A stretch of 64,000 bases of DNA from positions 124,001 through 188,000 of the forward strand of contig JAHCKM010000003.1 of assembly GCA_026125795.1 (NCBI GenBank), in the 5' to 3' direction. Shown piece after piece: positions 11,632 through 20,641 of this stretch (its first letter is position 1; every line of letters begins with the position of its first letter). The translations under genes and the position numbers were made by a program. This DNA is from Burkholderiaceae bacterium (GTDB lineage: Bacteria; Pseudomonadota; Gammaproteobacteria; Burkholderiales; Burkholderiaceae_C). Under the pieces are notes generated by a model, which saw only the letters and a program-made list of their open reading frames with translations, was not told the DNA's origin and ran no database searches.

Positions 11632-13115
11632 GTGACGCACCCAAGGACAAGGACAAACCAGATCCCGACGCCGAGAAGCGCCAGCGCGAAACGCTCGACA
11701 AGCTGCTTGCGCGCCCGCCGGTGGTATGCACCGGCGCCGTCACGCTGGCGCACGGGCATCGGCTCGACTACGAAGTGAATGCGGCGTTCATGCCGCTGAC
11801 CCACGGCGGCGTCGATGCACAGCGCGGAGAGCCTCAGGCGGCGGTGTTCACCGTGGCCTACACGGTGCGTGACACGCAGCCGCGGCCGGTGTGCTTTGCG
11901 TTCAACGGCGGGCCGGGCTCGGCCTCGATCTGGCTCCACCTCGGCGCGCTCGGTCCCAAGCGCGTGGTGGTGCACGATGACGGCACCATGCCGGCGGCGC
12001 CCTACGCGGTGCAGGACAACCCGCTCACCTGGCTCGAACACTTCGACCTGGTGTTCGTCGATCCGCCGCACACCGGTTATTCGGTGGCGCTGAACGACGA
12101 GGCGCGCAAGAAGCTCTTCTCCGTGGACGGCGACGTCGATGCGTTGTCGGAGGTGGTGCGCGTGTGGCTGGCGCGTCACAAGCGCTTCGGCTCGGCGTTG
12201 TACCTGGCCGGCGAGAGCTACGGCACGACCCGCGGCGCCGCCATCGCCGACAAGCTGCAGGCGATGGGGCTGTCGCTGTCGGGACTGATTTTGGTGTCTT
12301 GCGCGATGGACCTGCAGTCGCTGGTGTTCGCGCCGGGAAATGACCTGCCTTATGCGCTGTTCCTGCCGGCGTTCGCCAACACCGCGCAGTACCACGGGCG
12401 GCTGGCCGGTCTGCCGGCGGCGTCGCCCGAGGCGGCACGCGCCGCGGCCGAGGCATTTGTCAACGAGGACTACCTGGTCGCGCTGCACGCCGGCGCGCGC
12501 CTCGACGGCAAGGCGCGCACGCGCATCGAGAAGCGGCTGTCCGAGCTCACCGGGTTGCCGCGTGCGCTGATCGAGGAGAAGAACCTGCGCGTCAACGACG
12601 AGACGTTCTTCTTCGAACTGCTGCGCGACGCCGGTCGCATCGTCGGCCGGCTGGAGTCGCGCGTGACGGGGCCGATGGCTGCCCGGCGCACGCGCGAATG
12701 GGAGTTTGACCCCGGCATCGAGGCGCTCAACGCGCCGTACACCATGGCCAGCATGGCCTACTTCGCGCAGCTCGGCTGTGCCGACGAGGCGCGCTACGAG
12801 GTGTTGAACTTTGACGCGCACAAGGCCTGGAACTGGAACCGCGGCGAGAACAAGGGCAACAGCTTCGCCGCCACCAGCGCCGAGCTGTCACGCGCCTTGC
12901 GGCGCAACCCGCACCTGCGCGTGCTGGTGGCCAGCGGCCGATACGACCTGGGCACGCCGTACAGCGCGAGCGACTGGTCGCTGGCGCAGCTCGACGCGCC
13001 GGCCGACGTGCTCAAGCGAGTGACGCACCGCTACTACGACGCCGGGCACATGATGTACACGCGCAGCGCCGACTTGAAGCAACTGAAGGACGACCTGGCC
13101 GCCTGGCTGGACTGA
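11628..13115 (+). CDS. S10 family serine carboxypeptidase-like protein
   Basis: The 495-residue protein shows the S10 signatures: FAFNGGPGSAS (oxyanion region), nucleophile S197 in GESYGTTRG, Asp440 in GRYDLGTPY and His474 in AGHMMY. The triad therefore looks intact. S10 enzymes remove C-terminal residues, usually in extracytoplasmic compartments. The N-terminus here is a charged segment (DAPKDKDKPDPDAEK) with no recognisable signal peptide, so the location is unclear. It overlaps the ammonia-lyase by four bases and is probably cotranscribed with it. Its stop directly abuts the stop of the convergent crotonase gene. Confidence 0.9.
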   Translation: MSDAPKDKDKPDPDAEKRQRETLDKLLARPPVVCTGAVTLAHGHRLDYEVNAAFMPLTHGGVDAQRGEPQAAVFTVAYTVRDTQPRPVCFAFNGGPGSASIWLHLGALGPKRVVVHDDGTMPAAPYAVQDNPLTWLEHFDLVFVDPPHTGYSVALNDEARKKLFSVDGDVDALSEVVRVWLARHKRFGSALYLAGESYGTTRGAAIADKLQAMGLSLSGLILVSCAMDLQSLVFAPGNDLPYALFLPAFANTAQYHGRLAGLPAASPEAARAAAEAFVNEDYLVALHAGARLDGKARTRIEKRLSELTGLPRALIEEKNLRVNDETFFFELLRDAGRIVGRLESRVTGPMAARRTREWEFDPGIEALNAPYTMASMAYFAQLGCADEARYEVLNFDAHKAWNWNRGENKGNSFAATSAELSRALRRNPHLRVLVASGRYDLGTPYSASDWSLAQLDAPADVLKRVTHRYYDAGHMMYTRSADLKQLKDDLAAWLD

Positions 13116-13895
13116 TCAACTCCTGCGGTTGCGGTCGCGCACGCCCTCGCGGCGCTGCTCGATCTCCGATGCCGTCACGGTGGCGTTGAACTCGCGGGCG
13201 CGCTGGCGTTCCAGCGCCATGCCTTCGCCAAACGGCAGCGCGAAGCCGTCGTCGATGATGGCCTTGTAGCGTTCCAGCATGCCGGGTTGTGCCAGCAGCA
13301 TGTCGGCGGCCAGCGCAAGCGCCGTGGGCATCAGCTCGCCGGGCTCGACGACCCGGTTGACGAATCCCCAGGCCGCGGCCTGCTCGGCGCTGACCCAGCG
13401 CCCACCGAGCGAGATCTCGCGGGCGCGGTAGATGCCGATGGCTCGGCTGAGCTTTTGCGACAAGCCCCAGCCCGAAGCGAGGCCGACGCGCGCGTGCGTG
13501 TCGGCAAAGCGCGCGTTCGTGCTGGCGATCAACACGTCGCAGGCCAGCGCCAGCTCGAAGCCGCCCGTGACCGCGGCGCCGTTGATCGCGCCGATCACCG
13601 GCTTGGCGCAGCGCTCCATCACGCCCACCGGGTCGCCGCGCGAGCTCACGGTGGTCTTGCCGATATCGGCGCTGCCGGCCCCCAGCTCCTTCAGGTCGAG
13701 CCCTGCGCAGAACGCGCGGCCCGCGCCGGTGAGCACGATCACGCGCACGCTCGCATCGTCGGCGCACGCCTGCAACGTCTTGGCCAGCGCATCGAGCAGC
13801 TCGCGCGACAGCGCGTTCATCGCCTGCGGCCGGTTCAGCGTGACCACGGCCACGCCGCCGGGCGACACATCGTGCAACACCACGGGTTCGCTCAT
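13116..13895 (-). CDS. Enoyl-CoA hydratase/isomerase (crotonase) family protein
   Basis: The 259-residue protein has the crotonase fold. The first oxyanion segment is GAGRAFCAGLDLKELG and the second is AVTGGFELALACD. A crotonase Glu is present in the position after GGFELA, while the second acidic position is less clear, so hydratase versus isomerase cannot be told. Family members act on acyl-CoA thioesters in the cytoplasm. It lies downstream of the diguanylate cyclase on the same strand with a 10-bp gap. The CoA substrate is unknown; the nearby carboxyltransferase fusion is a possible but unproven pathway partner. Confidence 0.9.
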   Translation of the reverse strand: MSEPVVLHDVSPGGVAVVTLNRPQAMNALSRELLDALAKTLQACADDASVRVIVLTGAGRAFCAGLDLKELGAGSADIGKTTVSSRGDPVGVMERCAKPVIGAINGAAVTGGFELALACDVLIASTNARFADTHARVGLASGWGLSQKLSRAIGIYRAREISLGGRWVSAEQAAAWGFVNRVVEPGELMPTALALAADMLLAQPGMLERYKAIIDDGFALPFGEGMALERQRAREFNATVTASEIEQRREGVRDRNRRS

Positions 13896-13905
13896 GAGAA
13901 ACCTC

Positions 13906-15060
13906 TCAACTCAGGATCTCGACGCGGTTGCGTCCGTTGCGCTTGGCCTGGTAGAGCGCCGCATCGGCGCTGTGCACCAGCGTGGCGGCGCCCGCGCCGG
14001 CAATCGGCACCGTGGCGGCGACGCCGATCGACACCGTGATCGGCGGTCCGTCCTTCACGATGCCGTCGAAGCGGGCGGCCACCACCGCGCGGCGGATGGC
14101 CTCGGCCGTCTCGAGCGCGCCGGCCGCTGCGGTGCCCGGCAGCACGATCGCGAATTCTTCTCCGCCGTAGCGCGCCGCCATGTCGCCGGCGCGGCGCACG
14201 TTGCGCTCGATCACGTCGGCCACCGCCGCGAGGTAGGCGTCGCCGGCCTGGTGCCCGTACTGATCGTTCAACGGCTTGAAGTGGTCGATGTCGATCATCA
14301 GCAGCGACAGCGGCGAGCCGTCGCGCAGCGCACGGAACCATTCCTTGCGCAGCGTGGCGTCGAACATGCGACGGTTGGCCAGGCCGGTGAGCGCATCCGT
14401 CGACGCCAGCGCCGAGAGCTCGGCATTGGCCTGGCCCAGTGCGAGCTCGGCTTGTTTGCGCTGCTCGGCATCGCGCAGCGTGACCAGGTAGTCGCCCAGG
14501 CCGTTGCCCGGCGGCAGCAGCACCACGCGCGCCTCGATCCACAAGGTGCTGCCGTCGCGGCGCAGCGCGCGGAACAGATCGGTGCCCGACGGTCCGCGGC
14601 GCTGCGCGTGCATGAAGTGCCGTGCAATAAAGCCGGCGCGGTCCTCGGGCGCCAGCAACTCGGCCAGCGTGCGGCCGTGCAACTCCTCGGGCACGATGTC
14701 GAGCAGGGTGGCCGCCGCCTGCGAGGCAAAGCGGATCGCGAGGTCGGCGTCGACCGCGACGATCAGGTCGCTCGAATGCTCCGCCAGCACGCGAAAGCGC
14801 TGGCGCGCCTCGGCATTGCGCCGTTCGGCTTCGCTGTCGGGGGCCAGCACCAGGCGGCGGCCGTCAGCGAGGTTCATCGACACCGTGCGCGGCGGCTCGT
14901 GAGCGGCGTCGCGCCGCGGCGGCGGGGCGCTGATCAGCAGATGGCCTTCGGCATCGGTGAGGGTCAGCGTGATGCCCAGGCCGGTGAGCAGTTGCGCCAG
15001 GGTTTCGAGCTCGGAGTCGGTCACGTTTGGTGCGGCGGCCACGCCAGCGTCAGCATGCAT
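13906..15060 (-). CDS. PAS-GGDEF diguanylate cyclase
   Basis: The 384-residue cytoplasmic protein has a short N-terminal region, a PAS domain (about 90-210; FRVLAEHSSDLIVAVD) and a GGDEF domain (about 225-384). The active-site motif is GGEEF near residue 298, an accepted active variant. RAGD five residues upstream is a canonical RxxD inhibitory site, so product feedback is expected. Predicted reaction: two GTP to cyclic di-GMP, under PAS control. No transmembrane segment is evident. It lies 16 bp downstream of the pseudouridine synthase gene on the same strand. Confidence 0.93.
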   Translation of the reverse strand: MHADAGVAAAPNVTDSELETLAQLLTGLGITLTLTDAEGHLLISAPPPRRDAAHEPPRTVSMNLADGRRLVLAPDSEAERRNAEARQRFRVLAEHSSDLIVAVDADLAIRFASQAAATLLDIVPEELHGRTLAELLAPEDRAGFIARHFMHAQRRGPSGTDLFRALRRDGSTLWIEARVVLLPPGNGLGDYLVTLRDAEQRKQAELALGQANAELSALASTDALTGLANRRMFDATLRKEWFRALRDGSPLSLLMIDIDHFKPLNDQYGHQAGDAYLAAVADVIERNVRRAGDMAARYGGEEFAIVLPGTAAAGALETAEAIRRAVVAARFDGIVKDGPPITVSIGVAATVPIAGAGAATLVHSADAALYQAKRNGRNRVEILS

Positions 15061-15076
15061 CGTAGCGGCAGTGCCG

Positions 15077-15733
15077 TCAGAACGGCACCTGGCTTTGCAA
15101 CCGAAGGAGCGCGCCGTCGACCGGATGCGTCAGGTGCAACTCGTTCGCATGCAGCAGCAGCCGCGCTTCATTGGCGTGCGGCGCGCCCGCGTACAACGCA
15201 TCGCCGACGATCGGATGCCCGATCGCGACCAGGTGCACACGCAATTGGTGCGTGCGGCCGGTGAGCAGCCGCAGCAGCAGTCGCGTGCGTTTTGTGGCGT
15301 CGTCACGCTGCAGCACGCTGTAGTGGGTGAGCGCGGGTCTGCCGCCAACCGGATCGATGCGCTGGCGCGGCCGCTGCGGCCAGTCCGCCGCCAGCGGGAG
15401 TTCAATGCGGCCTTCGTCGTCGGCGAGCAGGCCATGCACCACGGCCACATATCGCTTGTCGACACGGCGCTCGGCGAAGGCGCGGCTCAGCGCGCGCTGC
15501 ACTTGCAGGCCGCGCGCAAACAGCAGCAGGCCCGACGTGGCCTGATCGAGCCGGTGCACCACCCGCGCATCGGGCCAGGTTGCACAGACGCGGGTCCAGG
15601 TGCAATGCTGCTTGTCGGCACCGCGGCCCGGCACGGCCAGCTCGCCGGCGGGTTTGTCGACCGCGACCAGCGCGTCGTCGCAGAACCGCACGGCCAACGC
15701 CTGCGGATCTCGTGCCACGGTTGCATCGCTCAT
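15077..15733 (-). CDS. RluA family pseudouridine synthase
   Basis: The 218-residue protein has the RluA catalytic motif HRLDQATSGLLLFA, containing the invariant Asp, and the downstream motif LLTGRTHQLRVHL. It has no N-terminal S4 domain and is short, like RluA itself, which modifies 23S rRNA U746 and tRNA U32. RluA versus another short family member cannot be settled here. ATG 15733 leaves about ten residues before the start of homology. Confidence 0.9.
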   Translation of the reverse strand: MSDATVARDPQALAVRFCDDALVAVDKPAGELAVPGRGADKQHCTWTRVCATWPDARVVHRLDQATSGLLLFARGLQVQRALSRAFAERRVDKRYVAVVHGLLADDEGRIELPLAADWPQRPRQRIDPVGGRPALTHYSVLQRDDATKRTRLLLRLLTGRTHQLRVHLVAIGHPIVGDALYAGAPHANEARLLLHANELHLTHPVDGALLRLQSQVPF

Positions 15734-16110
15734 CGAGCGACCCTACCGCAAATCGCATCCCAGGCTTGACGCCGCGTGTGGGCTCGCGGCACACTGCCGG
15801 CCCGCCGGTCTTCCGGCGCTTTCTTCAACCACCCGACGGAGGCCAACATGACACAAGCAGCGATTGCCGTTCGTGGTCGGCCCCTCGTGGTGCGTCGTGC
15901 AGTCTGAGGTCCTCCTGACGACTGAGCACCGCTCGCGGTAGCAAGCCCGAGCCAGCCGCGCACCCGCGCGGGTCGATCCCCACAACTTTCTCGATCCGCT
16001 GCAGCGCCGACGCGCTGCCGCGCCCGTTCGATGCGTGCGTTCGCGCCGCGTCGAGGGCGTGGCGTGCCTGCTCGCAGTGCCTGAACACCATGAACACCTC
16101 GTGAACATCC
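15734..16110. other. Gene-poor stretch upstream of rsgA
   Basis: This 377-bp stretch separates the divergent RluA-type and rsgA genes. It contains one possible minus-strand reading frame (15825-16112) and a 19-codon plus-strand frame (15848-15907), annotated separately. I see no convincing promoter hexamers, RNA gene or terminator. Confidence 0.5.
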
Positions 16111-16112
16111 AT
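15825..16112 (-). CDS. Possible small hypothetical protein
   Basis: The 95-codon frame begins MDVHEVFMVFRHCEQ and overlaps the rsgA start codon on the opposite strand. Its first 55 codons use G or C at most third positions, as expected for a real gene here, and the predicted peptide is plausibly helical. The C-terminal 40 residues look less natural. No family is recognised and no ribosome binding site is clear. It could equally be non-coding leader DNA. Confidence 0.25.
   Translation of the reverse strand: MDVHEVFMVFRHCEQARHALDAARTHASNGRGSASALQRIEKVVGIDPRGCAAGSGLLPRAVLSRQEDLRLHDAPRGADHERQSLLVSCWPPSGG
15848..15907 (+). CDS. Possible 19-residue leader-type ORF
   Basis: MTQAAIAVRGRPLVVRRAV is preceded by GGAGG five bases before the ATG, one of the better ribosome binding sites in the window. 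It lies 204 bp upstream of rsgA. The Val/Arg-rich composition recalls attenuator leader peptides, but no matching biosynthetic gene follows, so the function is unknown. Confidence 0.25.
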   Translation: MTQAAIAVRGRPLVVRRAV

Positions 16113-17196
16113 GACCACTGCCTCTCCAACGGATTCGCTGATCGGCATCGGGCTGACGGCGGCCATGTTCCAGCAACTGATCGCGCGCCCCGCGCACGTG
16201 GGCGAATCGCCGATGCGCGTGATCGAGGTCCGACGCGACGCCGTCTGCGTGCACGACGGGCTGCACGTGCGGCCCGCGATCGTGCCGCCGACGATCGTGC
16301 AGTCCCTCACCGACGACGCGCTGGCGGTCGGCGACTGGGTGCTGGTCGATGAGCCGGCACCGCAGCGCTGGCGCGTCGTCGAGCGCGTGCCGCCGTTGAC
16401 GCAGATCGCGCGCCGCACCAACGACGGCCGCGGCGCGGCCAAGCGCCAGGTGCTGGTGGCCAATGTCGACACCGCGCTGCTCGTGATGGGGCTCGACCAC
16501 GACTTCAACGCGCGCCGCCTCGAGCGTTATCTCGCGCTGGCGCACCTGTCGCACGTGCCGGCGGTGCTGGTGCTGACCAAGGCCGACACGCTGGCGCCGG
16601 CGGCACTCGAACGTCGCATCGACGAGGCGCGCGAGTCGTTGAGCGCCGGCACGCCGATGTTCGCGCTCGACACGCGTTCGGCCGACGCGGCAGCGTGTCT
16701 GGCGCCCTGGCTCGGCCGCGGACAGACGGTGGTCCTGCTGGGCTCCAGCGGCGCCGGCAAGAGCACGCTCACCAACACGCTGTGCGGCGAGCCGCTGCAG
16801 GACACCGCTGCGGTGCGCATCGACGACGGCCGCGGTCGCCACACGACCACCACGCGCACGCTGCGCTTCGCCAGCAGCGGTGGCTGCGTGATCGACACGC
16901 CGGGCCTGCGTGCCCTGCGGCTCGACATCGACGACGCGCAGGAACTCGCCGGCGTGTTCGACGACGTCAGCAAGCTGGCGCTGCTGTGCCGCTTCCGCAA
17001 CTGCCGCCACCAGAACGAACCGGGCTGCGCCGTGCGCGAGGGCCTGCCGGCCGAGCGCGTGCGCAACTTCCACAAGCTGCAGCGCGAGGCGCGGCGCGAT
17101 TCGCTCAATGCGCTGGAGATGCGCGAGCAGCGGCGCGATTGGAAGATGCGGGGCCGCGAGGGCGCGATGCGAGCGCGCGCCAAGCGGGGATCGTAG
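16111..17196 (+). CDS. rsgA: Ribosome small-subunit-dependent GTPase RsgA
   Basis: The 361-residue circularly permuted GTPase has an N-terminal OB-fold region (about 30-115), then G4 (VLTKAD) ahead of G1 (GSSGAGKST near 211), then the switch segment (GRHTTTTRTLR) and G3 (DTPGLR). The C-terminal zinc finger is visible as a Cys/His cluster in CRFRNCRHQNEPGC. RsgA checks late maturation of the 30S subunit. The basic C-terminus is typical. It is convergent with trpS across a hairpin-rich spacer. Confidence 0.95.
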   Translation: MTTASPTDSLIGIGLTAAMFQQLIARPAHVGESPMRVIEVRRDAVCVHDGLHVRPAIVPPTIVQSLTDDALAVGDWVLVDEPAPQRWRVVERVPPLTQIARRTNDGRGAAKRQVLVANVDTALLVMGLDHDFNARRLERYLALAHLSHVPAVLVLTKADTLAPAALERRIDEARESLSAGTPMFALDTRSADAAACLAPWLGRGQTVVLLGSSGAGKSTLTNTLCGEPLQDTAAVRIDDGRGRHTTTTRTLRFASSGGCVIDTPGLRALRLDIDDAQELAGVFDDVSKLALLCRFRNCRHQNEPGCAVREGLPAERVRNFHKLQREARRDSLNALEMREQRRDWKMRGREGAMRARAKRGS

Positions 17197-17329
17197 CGAC
17201 CCTTCGGGGCACACCTGCGCCGCTCCAGCGGCTACCCCAGCGGACACCACGGATCCGGCTTTGCCGGTCCGTCGATGTCGCCCCCTTGAGGGGGAGGCAG
17301 CCGCCGGGCTGCATCCGGGGGTGGGTCTT
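17197..17329. repeat. Intergenic hairpin mosaic between rsgA and trpS
   Basis: Successive stems can be drawn: CCGGC/TTT/GCCGG (17255-17267), CCCCC/TTGA/GGGGG (17281-17294) and GCAGCC/GCCG/GGCTGC (17297-17312). The layout of short GC stems with 3-4 nt loops matches other spacers in this window. It may also act as a terminator for both convergent genes, although no T-tract follows. Confidence 0.5.
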
Positions 17330-18535
17330 CTAGTAGTTCAGCCCCATCGCGTCGCGCACGTCCTTCATCGTCTGCTTGGCCACGGTGCGCGCGCGCTCGG
17401 TGCCCATCTCGACGATCCAATGCACCTGCTTCGGGTTGGCCGTCAGTGCCGCGGCGCGCTCGCGCCAGGGCTGCTGCTCTTTGATGATGGCGTCGATCAC
17501 CGGCTGCTTGCAGTCCAGGCAGCCGATACCGGCGGTGGTGCAGCCCTTGACCACCCAGTCTCGCGTGGCCTCGTCGCTGTACACCTTGTGGAAGTCCCAG
17601 ACCGGGCACTTCTCCGGGTTGCCCGGGTCGGTGCGTCGCACGCGAGCTGGGTCGGTGGTCATGCCGCGCACCTTGCGCGTGACCTCGGCCGGTTCGTCGC
17701 GCATCAGGATGGCGTTGCCGTAGCTCTTGCTCATCTTGGCGCCGTCGAGTCCCGGCAGGCGCAGCACTTCGGTGTGCAGCGCGGCCGGCTCGGTGAGGAT
17801 GGTCTTGCCGGTTCCCCTCAGGTGGCCGGTCAGCAGCTCGGTGTCGTCGGCGCTCCAGCCCGGTGCGCCCGCGGCGCGCTTCAGCACCGCCTCGCCTTTG
17901 GACAGCGCCTCGTCGGAGCCGGTTTCGCCGTAGGCCTTGCGCTGCTTCTCGAAGTAGCGCTGGTCGTCCTTGCTCAAGCGCGCCAGCGCCGCGCCCACCT
18001 TGGCCTCGAAGTTGCCGAGGCGCCCGTACAGGTGATTGAAGCGGCGCGCCACCTCGCGCGTGAGCTCCACGTGCGAGGCCTGGTCTTCGCCCACCGGCAC
18101 GTAGGCCGCCTTGTAGATCAGGATGTCGGCCGCCTGCAGCAGCGGGTAGCCGAGAAAGCCGTAGGTGGCAAGGTCGCGATCCTTCAGCTTCTCGATCTGG
18201 TCCTTGTAGGTGGGGACGCGTTCGAGCCAGCCGAGCGGCGTGCCCATCGCCAGCAGCGTGAACAACTCGGCGTGCTCGGGCAGCCGGCTCTGGATGAAGA
18301 TGGTGCTCTTCTCGGGATCGAGCCCGGCGGCGAGCCAGTCGATCACCATGTCGTACACCGACTGCTCGATCACCTCGCGCTCGTCATAGTGCGTGGTCAG
18401 CGCGTGCCAATCGGCCACGAAGTAGAAGCAGTCGTAGGTGTCCTGCAGCCGGACCCAGTTCTTCAGCGCGCCGTGGTAGTGGCCCAGGTGCATCGACCCG
18501 GTGGGTCGCATGCCGGAGAGAACGCGCGGTCGCAT
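17330..18535 (-). CDS. trpS: Tryptophan--tRNA ligase
   Basis: The 401-residue class I synthetase has a HIGH-type motif HLGH (GSMHLGHYHGA, about residues 15-20), the Trp pocket segment DWHALTTHY and the KMSKS motif (GAKMSKSYGN). A cysteine-bearing insertion near the C-terminal third (CPVWDFHKVY, CTTAGIGCLDC) is shared with the longer TrpRS form common in Burkholderiales. ATG 18535 starts the conserved MRPRVLSGMRPTGSMHLGH; the frame stays open upstream but only as the antisense of purN and the methyltransferase gene. Confidence 0.95.
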   Translation of the reverse strand: MRPRVLSGMRPTGSMHLGHYHGALKNWVRLQDTYDCFYFVADWHALTTHYDEREVIEQSVYDMVIDWLAAGLDPEKSTIFIQSRLPEHAELFTLLAMGTPLGWLERVPTYKDQIEKLKDRDLATYGFLGYPLLQAADILIYKAAYVPVGEDQASHVELTREVARRFNHLYGRLGNFEAKVGAALARLSKDDQRYFEKQRKAYGETGSDEALSKGEAVLKRAAGAPGWSADDTELLTGHLRGTGKTILTEPAALHTEVLRLPGLDGAKMSKSYGNAILMRDEPAEVTRKVRGMTTDPARVRRTDPGNPEKCPVWDFHKVYSDEATRDWVVKGCTTAGIGCLDCKQPVIDAIIKEQQPWRERAAALTANPKQVHWIVEMGTERARTVAKQTMKDVRDAMGLNY

Positions 18536-18587
18536 GGTGCTTGGGAGTGGTCGATTGAGGCGCTCATTCTGGCAGACGCCTCCCCCG

Positions 18588-18593
18588 TACACT
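18588..18593 (+). promoter_or_regulatory. Candidate -10 box close to the purN start
   Basis: TACACT ends eight bases before the purN ATG. Transcription starting at the usual distance would begin at or next to the start codon, giving a leaderless message. No strong -35 is seen. Confidence 0.3.
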
Positions 18594-18601
18594 TGGCCGC
18601 G

Positions 18602-19231
18602 ATGAAGCGCATCGTCATCCTGATCTCGGGCCGCGGCTCCAACATGGAGGCGATCGTGCAGCGCTGTGCCGACGAGCGCTGGCCGGCGCAGATCGCGGCG
18701 GTGGTCGCGAACCGGCCCCAGGCCGCCGGCCTTGCCTTTGCGCGCGAACGCGGCATCGCGACCGCGGTGGTCGACCACCACGCATTCGCGTCGCGCGATG
18801 CCTTCGATGCAGCGCTGGCCGAAACAATCGACGCGCAGCGGCCCGATCTGGTCGTGCTGGCCGGCTTCATGCGCATCCTCGGCGATGCCTTCGTGCGGCG
18901 CTACGAAGGCCGCATGCTCAACATCCACCCGTCGCTGCTGCCGGCGTTCCCGGGGCTGCACACGCACCGGCGCGCGATCGAGGCGGGCTGCAAGGCGAGC
19001 GGCGCCACGGTGCACTTTGTGACGCCGCAGCTCGACCACGGACCGATCGTGATGCAGTCGGTGGTGCCGGTGCTGGCCGGCGACACCGAAGCAAGCCTTG
19101 CCGAGCGCGTGCTGGCCACCGAGCATCGCATCTATCCGCAGGCGGTGCGCTGGTTCATCGACGGGCAGCTCCGCATCGAAGGTGGCGTGGTGCGGCACAG
19201 CGGGGGCGCATCCCAGTTGCTGCTGCTGTAG
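18602..19231 (+). CDS. purN: Phosphoribosylglycinamide formyltransferase
   Basis: The 209-residue GART carries out the third step of purine synthesis, transferring formyl from 10-formyl-THF to GAR. Visible motifs are the GRGSNMEAI phosphate loop, the catalytic Asn/His in MLNIHPSLLPAFPG, and the conserved Asp in FVTPQLDHGPI. The length is normal. It is followed ten bases later by a methyltransferase gene, suggesting an operon. It is divergent from trpS. Confidence 0.95.
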   Translation: MKRIVILISGRGSNMEAIVQRCADERWPAQIAAVVANRPQAAGLAFARERGIATAVVDHHAFASRDAFDAALAETIDAQRPDLVVLAGFMRILGDAFVRRYEGRMLNIHPSLLPAFPGLHTHRRAIEAGCKASGATVHFVTPQLDHGPIVMQSVVPVLAGDTEASLAERVLATEHRIYPQAVRWFIDGQLRIEGGVVRHSGGASQLLLL

Positions 19232-19240
19232 GCGCAGGCG

Positions 19241-20503
19241 ATGCATCCGAAAGCCTTGCTGCAACAGGCGGCCGAGTTGCTGCGCGCCGTGCTGTCTTTC
19301 GAGCAGCCCGCCGATGCGGTGGTGTCGGCGCATTTCCGTCGCCATCGCGCGCTCGGCGCGCGCGACCGCCACGCGCTGGCCGAAACGGTGTACGCGGTGC
19401 TGCGCCGGCGCTTGTGGTTGCAGCATCTGGCCCAAAGCGGCAGCGGTCCGCTCGAGCGCCGCCTGGCCGTGGCCGGCTGGCAGGGGGATGCCCGCACGCT
19501 GCAAGCCGCGATCGAGCCGCATGAGAGGCACTGGCTGGCCGGCCTGCCCGCAGCACCTGCCACCGATGCCCCCGACAAGCTGCGCCACAACCTGCCCGAC
19601 TGGCTTGCCGGTGCGCTGCACAAACAGCTCGACGCGGCGGCGTTCGAATCCCTGGCCCAGGCGCTGCTGGAGCCTGCGCCGCTCGACCTGCGCGTGAACA
19701 CCTGGAAGGCCAGACGCGACGACGTGCTGGCCGAGTTGCAGCAAACGGGACTCGATGTTGCGCCGACTCCGTTCAGCCCCTGGGGTCTGCGCGTGCGGGG
19801 CCGGCCGGCGTTGCAGGACACGCCCGCGTTTCGCGACGGGCGCATCGAGGTGCAGGACGAAGGCAGCCAACTGCTGGTCGCGTTGCTCGATGCCAAGCGT
19901 GGCGAGATGGTGGTGGACTTCTGCGCCGGCGCCGGCGGCAAGACGCTGGCGCTTGGCGCTGCAATGCGCAACACCGGCCGGCTGTACGCTTTCGACACGT
20001 CGGGGCACCGGCTCGAGGCGATGCGGCCGCGGCTGGCGCGCAGCGGCCTGTCGAACGTGCACACCGTGCAGATCGCGCACGAGCGTGATGACCGGGTGAA
20101 GCGGTTGGCCGGCAAGATCGACCGCGTGCTGGTCGATGCGCCGTGCTCGGGGCTGGGCACCTTGCGCCGCAACCCCGACCTGAAATGGCGGCAGAGCCCG
20201 CAGGTCGTGGCCGAGATGCGCGAGCGGCAGCAGGCCATCCTGCTGGCCGCGGCCCAACTGCTGAAGCACGGCGGGCGTCTCGTTTATGCCACGTGCAGTC
20301 TGCTCGACATTGAAAACGAATCGGTCGCCCAGACCTTGGAACACGCGCAGCCTGATTTCGAGGTGCTGGCCGCGCAACAGGCTCTGGAGCGCGCGCACAT
20401 CCACGCCGCCGAGGCGCTGGTGCAGGGGACACGGCTGCGCCTATGGCCGCATCGACATGGCACCGACGGGTTCTATGCCGCCGTGTGGCAACGTAAGAAC
20501 TGA
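19241..20503 (+). CDS. RsmB-type RNA (cytosine-5)-methyltransferase
   Basis: The 420-residue protein has an N-terminal NusB-like helical domain (about 1-150) and a Nol1/Nop2/Sun SAM-dependent methyltransferase domain (about 200-420). SAM motif I is DFCAGAGGKT. The two catalytic cysteines are in motif IV (DAPCSGLGTLRRNPD) and motif VI (YATCSLLDIENE). The likely target is 16S rRNA C967 (RsmB) or a related site. The N-terminus is shorter than E. coli RsmB, so assignment to RsmB itself is probable but not certain. Confidence 0.88.
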   Translation: MHPKALLQQAAELLRAVLSFEQPADAVVSAHFRRHRALGARDRHALAETVYAVLRRRLWLQHLAQSGSGPLERRLAVAGWQGDARTLQAAIEPHERHWLAGLPAAPATDAPDKLRHNLPDWLAGALHKQLDAAAFESLAQALLEPAPLDLRVNTWKARRDDVLAELQQTGLDVAPTPFSPWGLRVRGRPALQDTPAFRDGRIEVQDEGSQLLVALLDAKRGEMVVDFCAGAGGKTLALGAAMRNTGRLYAFDTSGHRLEAMRPRLARSGLSNVHTVQIAHERDDRVKRLAGKIDRVLVDAPCSGLGTLRRNPDLKWRQSPQVVAEMRERQQAILLAAAQLLKHGGRLVYATCSLLDIENESVAQTLEHAQPDFEVLAAQQALERAHIHAAEALVQGTRLRLWPHRHGTDGFYAAVWQRKN

Positions 20504-20591
20504 TGCAGGGCTCGCACGCACGCTGTTTGCCAGTGATCAAAGTCCGGGTAAACCTCGCAATTCCCGGCGGTGCAATCTTGTAACCGTCGCC

Positions 20592-20597
20592 TAAAAT
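20592..20597 (+). promoter_or_regulatory. Candidate -10 box for the desaturase gene
   Basis: TAAAAT in the 138-bp spacer, 44 bases upstream of the desaturase ATG, is the best -10-like hexamer there. The -35 is weak. Confidence 0.35.
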
Positions 20598-20641
20598 GCC
20601 GCGGTGCCCCGGTTTGTGGGGCTGAACGACAAAAGGATGGT

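Noticed and set aside
15734..16110. Riboswitch or tmRNA-like RNA before rsgA
   Set aside because: No recognisable conserved core, CCA/T-loop or aptamer motif was found.
18536..20404. Upstream extension of the trpS frame through purN and the rsmB-like gene
   Set aside because: It is antisense to two well-supported genes, and the TrpRS N-terminus begins at 18535.
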